64,000 nt of DNA, taken from positions 12,182,718 to 12,246,717 of the forward strand of contig JABAKD010000022.1 of NCBI GenBank assembly GCA_012845835.1, given 5' to 3'. Positions 1 to 9,739 of this stretch are shown piece by piece. Position 1 is the stretch's first letter. Every line of letters begins with the position of its first letter. Origin of the DNA: Undaria pinnatifida (lineage: Eukaryota; Sar; Phaeophyceae; Laminariales; Alariaceae). Position numbers and translations under genes: made by a program. The notes under the pieces are model-generated. The model was not told the DNA's origin. It saw only the letters and a list, made by a program, of their open reading frames with translations, and ran no database searches.

Positions 1-835
1 GGAAGTTTCTGAGCTCATAATAAAACATAAGAAGCCTAACGCCTCACCCGAGTAATGACTTCGAATACACTCGTTCGCGCTATCCGCACCAACCTTTTCT
101 ATGCGCGAGTCCGAAAACAAACATGCTCGTAAAGTCACCATACTATCCGATAGCTCCACACCCTTCAAGAGCCGAACCGATCAAAAGGTCAGAAAAAAAC
201 GTTTTCCCCAAAAAGTGAAGCCCCATATCGCAGGAATGACTCTAGACTAAGTGCAAGATTTAGTCAATAAGCGCGAGGCTGGATTCACTCATGGTAGTGA
301 CCTCTCCTGTTCGTGTGCTGCTTTAATTTTGCAACAATAAATTCCGCAAAAAACGGAATGAGAAGCTACGATGCACCAATACAACCGCCGAACGTACTTT
401 TTTTGCCAGAAAGGTACCACATCAAGGCCACGGTGTGAGGGGTACCCCCCTCATTCGCTTCCGGGTTCGAGCCTTTCCTCCGAGCAGCTCCGAACCTCGC
501 TGAAAAAAAAACGTTTCAGGCTATTGGTTTGGCGCAGCGTAGCTAACCGTTCCATGAAGGTTTCATCCCGCGAAGAAAACGCACCATATCCGGCGGCAGG
601 AATTTCTCTTTGATGAACCAAAGCGTTTCTGGCTCTGTCCTACGACAGACTGATTCTACGATAGCCTCCCCCCAAAAAACAGCGATTTTCGTTAACGAAC
701 CTTTCATGGCTGCTCGACACAAAGAAGGGTGCTATTATTTAAGAAACGTCTCCGTACATTTTCTTGTTTGCAAAGGAAGGACTATCGAACGATGACATCG
801 AGGTGGCAAGGGACACCGTATTTTTTAGGAGGTAC
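1..835. other. No recognisable gene
   Basis: The stretch holds only short open frames with no protein-like composition, plus homopolymer runs. I see no domain, RNA gene or clear mobile element in it. It leads into the degenerate repeat array that starts near 840. Confidence 0.5.
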
Positions 836-839
836 GGCC

Positions 840-1900
840 GGGAGCTGGTTTCAAAACCGCCGATTTTGTTCAAGAAATGTTGGGGGGGCTACCGTAGAAT
901 GACTCGACAGAGGTGCACCAACCACTATTTTTTCCTGTCTGAGGTTCCTCAATTTGGAAGCCGAAGACCTCTCCCTGAAAAACTGATTTTTTGAGAAAAA
1001 AAATAAAGTAAAACTGCTACAAGGTACCCGGAGAGGACGAATCCCATGGCCTGGCGAGCGTGACAAGAAAAAAAAAAAAAAAATGGCCTGTTATTTATTT
1101 TTTTTCCCGACGATTTTTAGACGTTAACGAGCCCCGTCATTCAGAAACCATTTCACACCAACCATTGTTGTTTTTTCTGAGGTTCCTCACTTTCAGGAGC
1201 TCAAAACATGTCCTTCTTAATCCAAAAACTGACACGGAGAAGTATCAAAAACTGCTACGATCCCGGATGAAAAATCCCGTGGCCTAGCTAGCTGAGTTAC
1301 ACGACGAAAAAAAAATGAAAAAGAGGAATCACGAAAAAAAAAAAAATGTCTGTAATGCCGGCGATTTCAGGTTAAGGAGTGCCATCATTCAGAAACCACT
1401 CTATCGTAGGACGCGTCGGTCTCACCACTCTACGAGCATGGATTGTTTTTAGGTTAGGTCATAGACGCTTGGACCCACGGGTCGCGCAAAACGAACGCCT
1501 TCAAAGTTTTACTTTTTGGGGGGTGCGATGTTTTGTTGAGCTCCTCCTCGTGTTAAGAACATCAGAAACTTCTCAGAATGTTTCACACCCCAATCCGAAG
1601 GAAATGGGGGGAATCAACCATTGCAAAAAGAGGAATCAAAAGTGACCCCGCCACCGAAAAAACCCGGTCGGGACAATAAGACGCGCGCTACAATAGAGGC
1701 GAGAACCACTTTTATTCTTTAAGGTTTCCTCGAATTTCGGGAGCTTGAAAACCTCTCCCAAAAAGCTGATCCTGGGAGCAAAAAAAAAGAACTGAGCACT
1801 ACTTGTACGCCGAATGAAAAATCCCGCGGCTTGGGTACACAACGAGAATCGGTGCAAAACATAATGGTTGAAGAGCCCCGTCACCCAAGAAAAGATTTTC
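840..1900 (+). repeat. Degenerate tandem repeat array (CTGAGGTTCCTC family)
   Basis: Several diverged units recur here. Each has a core like CACCAACCATTGTTG, then CTGAGGTTCCTC, then GGAGCTC, then AAAACTGCTA followed by GATCCCGGATGAAAAATCCC, and ends in a poly(A)-like run. Clear cores lie near 920-1060 and 1150-1320, with a weaker one near 1610-1860. A single well-preserved unit sits at 7040-7290. The A-runs closing the units suggest retroposed copies, but I see no coding capacity. Confidence 0.6.
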
Positions 1901-2014
1901 GCCAAAAGAAGGTATACCTCTATCGTATCCTATGCCAAAAAGAGGTACCCCCCCCCATGTCGCAGACTCGGTCGCTACGTAAACCGATAGGCAGGAAAAA
2001 ACTCTCGCCTGAGA

Positions 2015-2167
2015 AAAGTGCATGTGTGCCTCTCCCGTCGTGCTCGGGATGTGCATGATGGCAAGACACACCGCGCAGAGAACCTCCTCGCAGAGCTCGC
2101 AGTAGCCCACAGCGTCGCGTCTCTCGCATTCTTCGCACACGAGATCTCTTGGCGCGCCCTCGGGCAC
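2015..2167 (-). CDS. B-box zinc-finger exon (partial gene)
   Basis: Read on the minus strand from 2167, the frame gives a textbook B-box: the core LVCEECERRDAVGYCELC is followed by a second Cys pair (LCAVC) and then by spaced His residues (IMH, AHMH). The Cys/His spacing fits the zinc-binding B-box of TRIM-like and CONSTANS-like proteins, which usually mediates protein-protein contact. The methionine at 2167 is not necessarily a true start, because a charged leader continues directly into the domain and the exon may be internal. I could not find the remaining exons, so this is either one exon of a minus-strand gene or a stranded fragment. Decayed copies of its first third lie upstream at 2281-2335 and 2866-2912. 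Confidence 0.6.
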
Positions 2168-2280
2168 CTTTTTTTTCAGGGTTGGCGGGAAAAAAAAAAA
2201 GACAGCGTTCGGCAGGTACCGTTGGGTTTAAGCGGCAACATAAGCTTAGTTTTCTGGGTAGGTAGTTTGTTAAACAGTTT

Positions 2281-2335
2281 TACCTCTCACACTGTTCGCA
2301 CACGAGATCTCTTGTTGGTGATTCTTCAGGCACCC
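2281..2335 (-). pseudogene. Decayed copy of the B-box exon start
   Basis: On the minus strand this reads VPEESPTRDLVCEQCER and then a stop. It parallels the start of the intact exon (MPEGAPRDLVCEECERRD). Only the first Cys pair is kept, so the copy cannot form a zinc finger. Confidence 0.55.
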
Positions 2336-2369
2336 CGCAGGGTTTGCGCCGTGAGTTAGCGTAACGTGC

Positions 2370-2710
2370 AGAGCTGTGAGTCGGCGCGACTTAAGCCGCC
2401 AACTAGTGAATTAGTTACTAGTAGGGCTAATAGTTAGTCGTTTTACGGAGTTGCTGACTATTGCGACGTATTGGGTTTCCATACTCCTAGGAAGGGCTGT
2501 TTAATGTGGGTTGCGTTTTTTCTTTTTTGGGAGGGCCCCCCTCGGCCGGGAGGGGCTGATTTGGCTCGCTTCGCCCTCCTGACTTAAGTCGGAAAGTCGG
2601 CTGATGACCAGATGGTTTCGCCAGCCGACTTGCCGACTAAAACCACTTAGTTGGCTAGCGGAACCTGCCGACTTGTTTTTAGCCGTAAAATCCTGCCGAC
2701 TCACAGCTCT
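2370..2710. mobile_element. MITE-like element with AGAGCTGTGAGTCGG termini, copy 1
   Basis: The left end reads AGAGCTGTGAGTCGG and the right end is its reverse complement (CCGACTCACAGCTCT), giving terminal inverted repeats of about 15 bp and longer with mismatches. The interior is rich in CCGACT/AGTCGG words and holds a C/G-rich hairpin region. There is no coding capacity. A second copy in inverted orientation lies at 5744-6105. No clean target-site duplication is visible. Confidence 0.65.
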
Positions 2711-2865
2711 AGCAATGAAGCTTGTCTGTTAGTTTTGTTTTGGGTAGGTAATTGGTTTCAGCAGCCTTTTTCCTGCTTGCTCAACAACCTAGACGGCCAG
2801 GCGCCGTGGGTTAGCAGCGCATTACGACTTAAGCCTTAGTTTTTTTTGGGAAGGTAATTGGTTAA

Positions 2866-2912
2866 CTTCATACACGAGATCTGCAGGCACGCCCCTTCGA
2901 GCACCTTTACGT
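2866..2912 (-). pseudogene. Second decayed copy of the B-box exon start
   Basis: This short minus-strand match to the beginning of the B-box exon contains a recognisable CAGATCTCGTGTATGAAG core. It has diverged more than the copy at 2281-2335 and its frame is broken. Confidence 0.4.
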
Positions 2913-2919
2913 TTCGCGG

Positions 2920-4205
2920 TGGCGCGGTGGCGACAACGGCATGCGTCTCGCGGGTTCGTGATGGTGGGGGCAAGTTACCAAAGAGTCGTCTTACGGTAGC
3001 CCTCCCAACCCTTCTTTAACGAAATCGCCGCTTTCGACACCAACTGCCGGCCGTATTTCCTGGAACACGGTGCCCGTTGCCTCCCCGACGTCATAGTTCG
3101 ACAGTGCTTTGCAATCAAGAAAAAGCAGTAAGATATTTGCTTCATAGCGTTCTCCGTCGCGTCGAGCAGCCATGATTGATGATGAAACGTTTGTTAAAGA
3201 AAACCGCTGGTGTTTTTGGGGGGCTATTGTAGAATAAGTCCAAACATGCTTTTTTTGTCTGCGTGCCATCGGCCTAAGTTTGCGCAACGAGCTGTCAGTC
3301 GTTCCCTTGATTCTTTTGGGGTTGATTATAGTACACAGGCCGAAAAACAAAAGCGACGCGAGCGCGATCCAACCAATCAAGCGTTTAGGGGGGGGGGGGG
3401 GGGACCGGTTGAGGTAAAATCCCGAGTACCGGGCATGCCTCACGCGTTGCCTCGCAGCTTTTCTCCTGCGCTTGTTTGTGGTCGAACACACTTCCTCCAC
3501 CAGCAGCAGCTCGGATTGCTTCGTCCAGCCAAGATGTTGCATTCGTCAATTTTTACGTTTGGAATCCCAAAATGGGTAACATATAGGGATACAGCAGTGG
3601 GTACCCAGATTTTAAGAGCGCACAAGATAAGGACATTCGGGACTTAAGAGCGGTCAAATCGACATGTCCCACCTACTCTAAAAGCTATATATTTATCACT
3701 ACAGATAAGAGCAATGTGTAGTTAAGAGCGCTTGTTTCGGCTTGTCACGGGGCGCTCTTAAATCGGAGTACCTACCCACTGTACTGTATTTTTTTGTTGG
3801 TTGTGTAGCACTACCCGCTGAGCTGCTCGGTCACCGTGACTAAGTAACTCAGCGGGGAGTGCCACTTGACCAGCAAAATAGGCGTTTTCGAGTTCGTTGA
3901 TTGATCGATTGATTGATTCTCGCCGACTTCGTAACCAGAGGGATCTCCGGGGCTCTCCCCTCGCCACGTGCTACAGTGGTATTCAGGAGCACACTACGAT
4001 CATAACCCTTCATGATGTCTCCACCGCGCGCGCTCGAAATTAACAAGAATATGAAGTCGACGAAACCAAAAAAAAAAAAAAACACACACACACAAACATA
4101 GGTTTTGTTGCTACAGTGTTCTCTGTATGACGGAGCATCTTAAGCCCCTAAGATCGCCGGACAACGTCATATATTTCCTGTTTCGCAAATAAAAATCGTT
4201 GTATA
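2920..4205. other. Non-coding stretch, no gene recognised
   Basis: The longest open frame is 2991-3542 on the minus strand (183 codons). It has no domain that I recognise and spans a G-run at 3389-3402. The rest is low-complexity or AT-rich sequence. Confidence 0.4.
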
Positions 4206-4208
4206 ACT

Positions 4209-4243
4209 ACTAAGGGTTAGGGTAAGGGTTAGGTTTAGGGTAG
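4209..4243 (+). repeat. Short interstitial telomere-like tract (TTAGGG type)
   Basis: The sequence holds imperfect repeats of TTAGGG in the plus direction (GGGTTAGGGTAAGGGTTAGG and then TTTAGGGTAG). It faces the CCCTAA tract at 6781-6812. Confidence 0.6.
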
Positions 4244-5169
4244 CTAATAATAGCCTAGCTAGGCCATGGGGAGGACTGCTTATCGGGTAAAACTTGTTCG
4301 TTTTTTTTTCCGTTGTGGTGTGGGTGAGGCACATACAGAGCAACACAAGCGAGAAGCCTCAGAAGAGTATTGGTGCACCTGCCACTACCCTAGAATGTGC
4401 CCCCTTTAAGGTCGACGTGTCCCCTTTAAGGTCCATGTACAGCGATCTAAGCAGCGTTATATTGCCATACATAGGGCTCAGTTTGGATAGACGATTGATT
4501 AACATTTTAGCAGTGGTCATACCCACGACCCCCTCCCAAAAAATATGGTCCCGCCGACGACGTCCACGACCCAGAAAACCCATGTTCCCGCCGATAACGC
4601 CGTTTGTCAAGGTAGTATGGGGTATTGGTCCGTTTCACCACTGGCAGAAAGGTTAACCCGCTGCCTACGCGTGCTACGCTAGAGAAGTGGCACTTTTTGG
4701 CTGAAACGTTTTCGGAAATGACGGGGGCTCCTTAACCTAAAATCGCCGGGTTTTCGCTTTTTTTGTGTGTGACAGTTCTTCATCGGGTAGCGCTTTTTAT
4801 GTTTTTGCCTAAAAATCAGCATTTTTTACAGATATTGAGCTCCTCACGATGTCACGAGCACCAGAACAAAAAAACTTGGGGCATCTCTGCCGTGGCACGC
4901 GTCTGCCTGCCCAAACGAAGCCTTGTAACAATATGCTGCGATGTTATAAAAAAACAAACAAAACAATTAGACTATATACCATGCAGGCAGTCTACTCTTC
5001 CAGTTCGAGTACCAACTTCCTGCTTCGCATCGATGTAGTCCACCTGCTGCCCTTTGCTCCACCCTTTATTCTCATTGCATGCGCATCTGTCTTGCACTCT
5101 TAAATCTTGTTCTTCACTATTTCATTCCTGAATATCGGTGAAGTCCGTCCCGTTGTTGGTCTGCTCTGG

Positions 5170-5610
5170 GGTAAGCTTGCCGTTGCATTGCCTCCTGTCC
5201 TCCTCGCTAGCCTTGTAGGATCCGGCCTTTCGTTTTTGTCGGTGCTTTCGCGACCGTTTCAGAGCAATCACAGGAGGGCACGTAGGCAACATCATTTTGG
5301 TATCGTATGCGATGGCATAGCGGGGTGTCGCATGGGGTCTCCAAGAGTAACTTAATATTCAACTTCAACGTGTTTCACATGGGCGTTTTGACGGTTGAAG
5401 GCACACGTACCATTGACTTTCTCTTGGGGCGAGCCTACCGGTGCGTGGCTTCCTTCCTGTCCACCTTGATAGCCTCGTAGGATCCGGCCTCTTTCGTTTT
5501 TGGTGTCACGTTTTGCAGCGATTCGGATTACCGGATGGGTTGTGATTTGCCGCGTTTTGGTTTGCGGAAGCGCAGGGGTAGCATAGTGGTACCTCGTGGG
5601 GCCTCTATGC
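5170..5610 (+). repeat. Diverged tandem duplication, unit about 270 bp
   Basis: Two similar blocks share the words CTCGTAGGATCCGGCCT (or close variants) and TTTCGTTTTTG, near 5205-5245 and 5460-5505. They are followed by similar GGGG(T/C)-CATGGGG-type sequence. Nothing in either block looks protein-coding. Confidence 0.45.
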
Positions 5611-5743
5611 GGTTTCTTCGTTTTATAACGGCAAAGAATATATGACTATTATTTTTTATAGTGCCGTGTAGAGGAAGACGTTATTGTCCGAGGGAGGGTT
5701 GCGAATTTTAACGAATTCATACTGTTTCAAGACACTAGTTATT

Positions 5744-6105
5744 AGAGGTCTGAGCCGGCAAAATTGACTACTAATCACCAATCTATGCATGCCGTTAGCC
5801 GACTAACTGACTGTAGTCGGCAAGTCGGCTGGCGAAACCAGCTGACGGCCAGCCGACCTGCCGACTAAGATCAGGCAAGCGAAGCGAGCCAAATTAGCTT
5901 CCCCCGGCCGCAGGGGGGGGGGCGCCTAAAAAGGGAAAAACGCATCCAACATTTTAACAACACCCTTCCTATATAAGAACAAGTATGAAAGCTAAACCAT
6001 TCGGGTAGTTGTTGGCACCCTCCCGGACACGGCACTTATTAATAACCTGGTACTAGTCCAACTCATAACTAGTTGGTGACTTAAGTCGTGCCCACTCACA
6101 GCTCT
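5744..6105. mobile_element. MITE-like element with AGAGCTGTGAG termini, copy 2
   Basis: This is an inverted copy of the element at 2370-2710. The right end reads CCCACTCACAGCTCT and the left end AGAGGTCTGAGCCGG. It shares the internal words GCGAAGCGAGCCAAAT and CAAGTCGGCTGGCGAAACCA with copy 1, read on the other strand. Confidence 0.65.
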
Positions 6106-6314
6106 ACTAATTATGTGTCATACCAGAAGGAGACGATAATAGCAGAATAGTTCTACAACGTTTCACGAAGCTGTACGACCAAGGCACATAGACCCTGCTC
6201 TGCTCTTGTGTGCTAGGGCGAAAACACACCGGACCCACCTGGTTGTCGATGTGGACGTCTGAGGAGTGCCGAAGGTGGTGACTCGAATCGTCCAAGCTCG
6301 AAGTACTGTTCACA

Positions 6315-6772
6315 CTGGATGGGGTGGGGTGTGGTGGGGTGGAGGGGTGGGGTGTGGTGTGGTGTGGTGTGATGCGGTGTGGTGTGGTGTGGTGGGGTGG
6401 GGTGTCGTGGAGTGTTTTGTGGTGTGGTGGGGTGGGGTGGGGTGGCGTGGGGTGTGGTGGGGTGGCGTGGGGTGGGGTGGGGTAGCGTGGGGTGGGGTGG
6501 GGTGGGGTGGGGTGGGGTGGGGTGGGGTGGGGTGGGGTGGGGTGGGGTGGGGTGGGGTGGGGTGGGGTGGGGTGGGGTGGCGTGGGGTGGGGTGGGGTGG
6601 CGTGGCGTGGGGTGGGGTGGGGTGTGGTGTGATGTGGTGTGGTGTGGTGTGGTGTGGTGTGGTGTGGTGTGGTGTGGTGCGGTGTGGTGTGGTGTGGTGT
6701 GGAGTGGTGTGGTGTGGTGTGGTGTGGTGTGGTGTGGTGTGGTGTGGTGGGGTGGGGTGGTGTGGGGTAGAG
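6315..6772 (+). repeat. G-rich satellite-like array (GGGGT / GGTGT)
   Basis: About 460 bp of near-pure GGGGT and GGTGT pentamers with occasional GGCGT. The middle block is almost perfect GGGGT. Every frame is open, which is why long artefactual ORFs cross it on both strands. The regular G4 runs could fold into G-quadruplexes, and the tract joins the CCCTAA repeats at 6781. Confidence 0.9.
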
Positions 6773-6780
6773 TGCAAGCT

Positions 6781-6812
6781 AATCCTAACCCTAACCCTAA
6801 CCCTAACCCCAA
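6781..6812 (-). repeat. Interstitial telomere-like tract (CCCTAA)
   Basis: Four to five head-to-tail CCCTAA units (TCCTAACCCTAACCCTAACC and onward) directly follow the G-rich array. The orientation is opposite to the tract at 4209-4243. Confidence 0.75.
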
Positions 6813-7039
6813 CCCTCACCGTGACCCCAACTCGGGTCCAAAACTGGCCAAGAAATACGACAATTTCTGTCCCAAACCGATATACAAAATGCTGTGGTGT
6901 AGATGTGCCCTACGCCGTAGCCAGTTTCATCAGGATACAGAAAGAAAAACTTTAAATACAATCGAACAGGGTATTCGCACGTCGAACTGTCAAGTGCAAA
7001 AACGTCTGTGCGTCCAGACACGACATCGAGAGTCCCCCA

Positions 7040-7290
7040 ATATCATCGCAGGGATGCATAGCTACGATGGAGGGGTGCACCAACCATTGTTGTTCTTTTC
7101 TGAGGTTCCTCGAAATCTGGGAGCTCAAGACCTCTCCAAAACGCTGATTTTGGAGAAAAATAAAACTGCTATGATCCCGGATGAAAAATCCCCATGGCCT
7201 AGGTACACAACGAGAATCAAGAAAAAAAAACGGCCTATTTCCGACGATTTTGGGTTAAGAAAAAAAAAAAAAGCAAAAAAGGGCTACCTC
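7040..7290 (+). repeat. Single copy of the CTGAGGTTCCTC repeat
   Basis: This copy carries the same ordered words as the array at 840-1900: CACCAACCATTGTTG, CTGAGGTTCCTC, GGGAGCTCAAGACCTCTCC, then GATCCCGGATGAAAAATCCC and an A-run. Confidence 0.65.
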
Positions 7291-7599
7291 TATCGTAACA
7301 CGGGTCTAGGCAGCTCGCCCTCCGAAATTTTGGCGGTCGCCCATCTTGCAATGTTCACTCCTGGTACTTACGGAACTCGCGAGCAAGATCGCACGGCAGT
7401 TAATTTCGACGCTTCCACTGCCCGACCACATATAAACGCAGAATATACGTCGTAGGACATACTCGAGGCGCGGCGAGCACGATGCAGCCTGTCGAACCAA
7501 ACAAGATGGAAATTTATCGGACGGAGTGGATTACGGCGGGAGGGCGGTGGCGTACACATACCGTGTATGGCTGCGGTCCTTACGATCGTGGACCTTCGC

Positions 7600-8640
7600 A
7601 TTCCTAAAATGTGAGGAAGGAGCACGCCGGGTTTCCACCGACCGACCAAGCAGACTGGGCGGGGCGGGGGGGGCATTTTGATAGTTTTAGTGCTATCATC
7701 ATGGAAGCTATCGTGCTATAAATATAGCGGACAATTGGGGGGGGCGAGCGTTGGATACCAGATATTTGATTCGACGAATTGGGGGCGTCACGTCACAATT
7801 TCGTCTAGTACGTAGGATCAAGCTAAATGTCACGGGCCATGAGCACGAGACACACCGGACAGACTGGTTGGTTGCACAGCCACAAAAGCGCATTGCCGTA
7901 AGCGTGGCCTGGTCAAGGGGACACACCGTGAAAAAGGTCGAGTTCCTGGTCGCCTGAAACACGGGGCTAGTTTTATCTTTACGAGCATGTGCGGTATTCT
8001 TGGCTCTTGACCGGTTTCCGCGTTTTTCGTCACATTCTGTGCGATTCGGTCTACTTGGCAGCAGGCGGCCTAGCGGTATGTATTTTGTTTTTGTTTGCAA
8101 AGGGATAAGGAAAGAAAATAAGAGAAACATCAAAGTTGAGGCGGGGGGGGGGGGGCGTACGCACTTGTTGCTAGGCAGGCATCAGAGGTGTGGGGGCGAT
8201 ATTTCCATCCAATCTTGTATGTCAGCACGGAAACATCATGCCATGTCGCCGCTTTGTATCCCCGTGATGTGTTTTTCATGTGATGCACAAAGGGAGACTG
8301 ACATAAAACAAGAGAAATACCGGAAGGGGGGGGCATTATTTCCGTTCAATCTCGTTCGTACCAGGCACGTAGTCACGGCAACACCATGCCGCGTCACATA
8401 GTTGTAACTCTGCTTCCTGGCATCCGGTTTTGTGAATCTAGTGTGGTAGCGTGCCAAGGGAGACTGGAAGAAATCAGGGAAGCATCGAGAGGGAGAGTGT
8501 GTGTGCAGTACTCATAGCACGCATGGCCGTCGTCGTAATGCCGAAGACCGTCGCATCCCTACGATTCCTGGACGAAGCACGTCGCGTTTTCACCGACCAG
8601 GCCGACAGGGGTGCGCGCTATTTCCATCAACTCTCTCATG
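7600..8640 (+). repeat. Dispersed repeat (CACGTCG...TTTCACCGACCAGGC) with diverged copies
   Basis: The word GGTTTCACCGACCAGGC or close variants, preceded by GGAAGGA-CACG, occurs near 7613-7655 and 8568-8610. Intermediate degenerate blocks lie near 8140-8250 and 8325-8390 and share TATTTCC-TCAATCT and CACGG-AACA-CATGCCG. Other copies lie at 33013-33060 (+) and 30846-30895 (-). The 191-codon frame at 8451-9026 spans this repeat and is unlikely to be a gene. Confidence 0.5.
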
Positions 8641-9014
8641 TAGGCGCGGTGACAGCCATCGTTGTGGGCGATATCGACAGGACCAATCCCAACGTGAACC
8701 GCCGTCACGATGTGCATGTGCCATCCTCGGGTCTAAACCTTCCGCCCGATTGTAGACACTTTTATGCAGTCGTCCTCTGCATGGAGCATTTGCATCCTCT
8801 GCGTGGAGCATGCGTTACACTGATTTTCCTCCCCGTTTCCCCCTGTATTTTCAACGGAACCTTCTACTCTATGCTGTGTATGTATTGGGACATCCCTAGG
8901 ACTTCCCTACCTAGGTATCGCCACGAATGCCGTCTTTACGAGCAGCGCTGGTATGGAAGTACTACTGTCCGTAACACGTTCCAGCTACAAGTACGTAGGT
9001 ACAGAGTGCTGTTA

Positions 9015-9400
9015 TTTGAGCTCTGATTGTTGTTGTTGTTGTTGTTGTTGCTCCCACATTAACTCGCAAGATCAAGTCCGTGGTCGCAGGACAGGCTCCA
9101 GTCACTCTGGAGCTGAGGAATACCCCAGGGAAAAACACACAAACCCAAGGTGGTACACGCATATATCACAGCTGACGCAACTAATGCCTCCGCCAAAAAA
9201 ATATAAAAATGAAATCGGGAGTCAGCCTACGACGTGCCAGGTTCATACTACTGGTACATACGTCTCAATACTCGCGCCTGAAAAAGCCCGACTATACCGC
9301 TTGCCACCAAGAAAAGACTGCCGTGTATACAAATTTGAAAAAAAATGCTACACGTGGTACCTAAAACTACGCATACGCACGTCAGACTCATGTCAATTGA
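9015..9400 (+). repeat. (TTG)n-associated dispersed repeat, copy 1
   Basis: A short (TTG)n run is followed by CATTAACTCGCAAGATCAAG, the word GTCGCAGGACAGGCTCCAG and a conserved block of about 350 bp. The same block lies reversed at 12950-13280 beside the giant (AAC)n tract, and a truncated copy at 28921-29070 also starts from (TTG)n. The microsatellite is therefore part of the repeated unit. Confidence 0.7.
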
Positions 9401-9739
9401 AAAAAAAACGCAAGAAAATGAAAGACAGATACAAGAAGATATATAAGGAAATAAAGAGAAACGGGAAAAGAAATGAAAAGAAAAGAAAAGGCAAGACAAG
9501 AAGGGGAAGCACGGAAAGGAAAGAAAAAAAAGGAAGGAAAACAAAACAAAACACAATGCTAGCAGACCCTAGGAACTGACTAAATACGGCATTGGGCTCA
9601 TAGAGGATATTAAGTGCATCAATGGCATTGGAGAGAAAACGCAACAAGGCGAAGATTTTAGACCGGCTTTCGATAACTTTTGACGGCCATTGGAAGGCCC
9701 ACAAGCTTCAGGACGATGATGGCCAGACCCAGACTTCAG

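Noticed and set aside
2991-3542. 183-codon minus-strand frame as part of the B-box gene
   Set aside because: It has no recognisable domain, crosses a homopolymer run and shows no splice sites linking it to the B-box exon.
6213-7455. Open frames of up to 358 codons on both strands
   Set aside because: They exist only because GGGGT/GGTGT pentamers contain no stops in any frame.
8451-9026. A 191-codon open frame
   Set aside because: It spans a dispersed repeat, has no recognisable domain and no splice or codon evidence.
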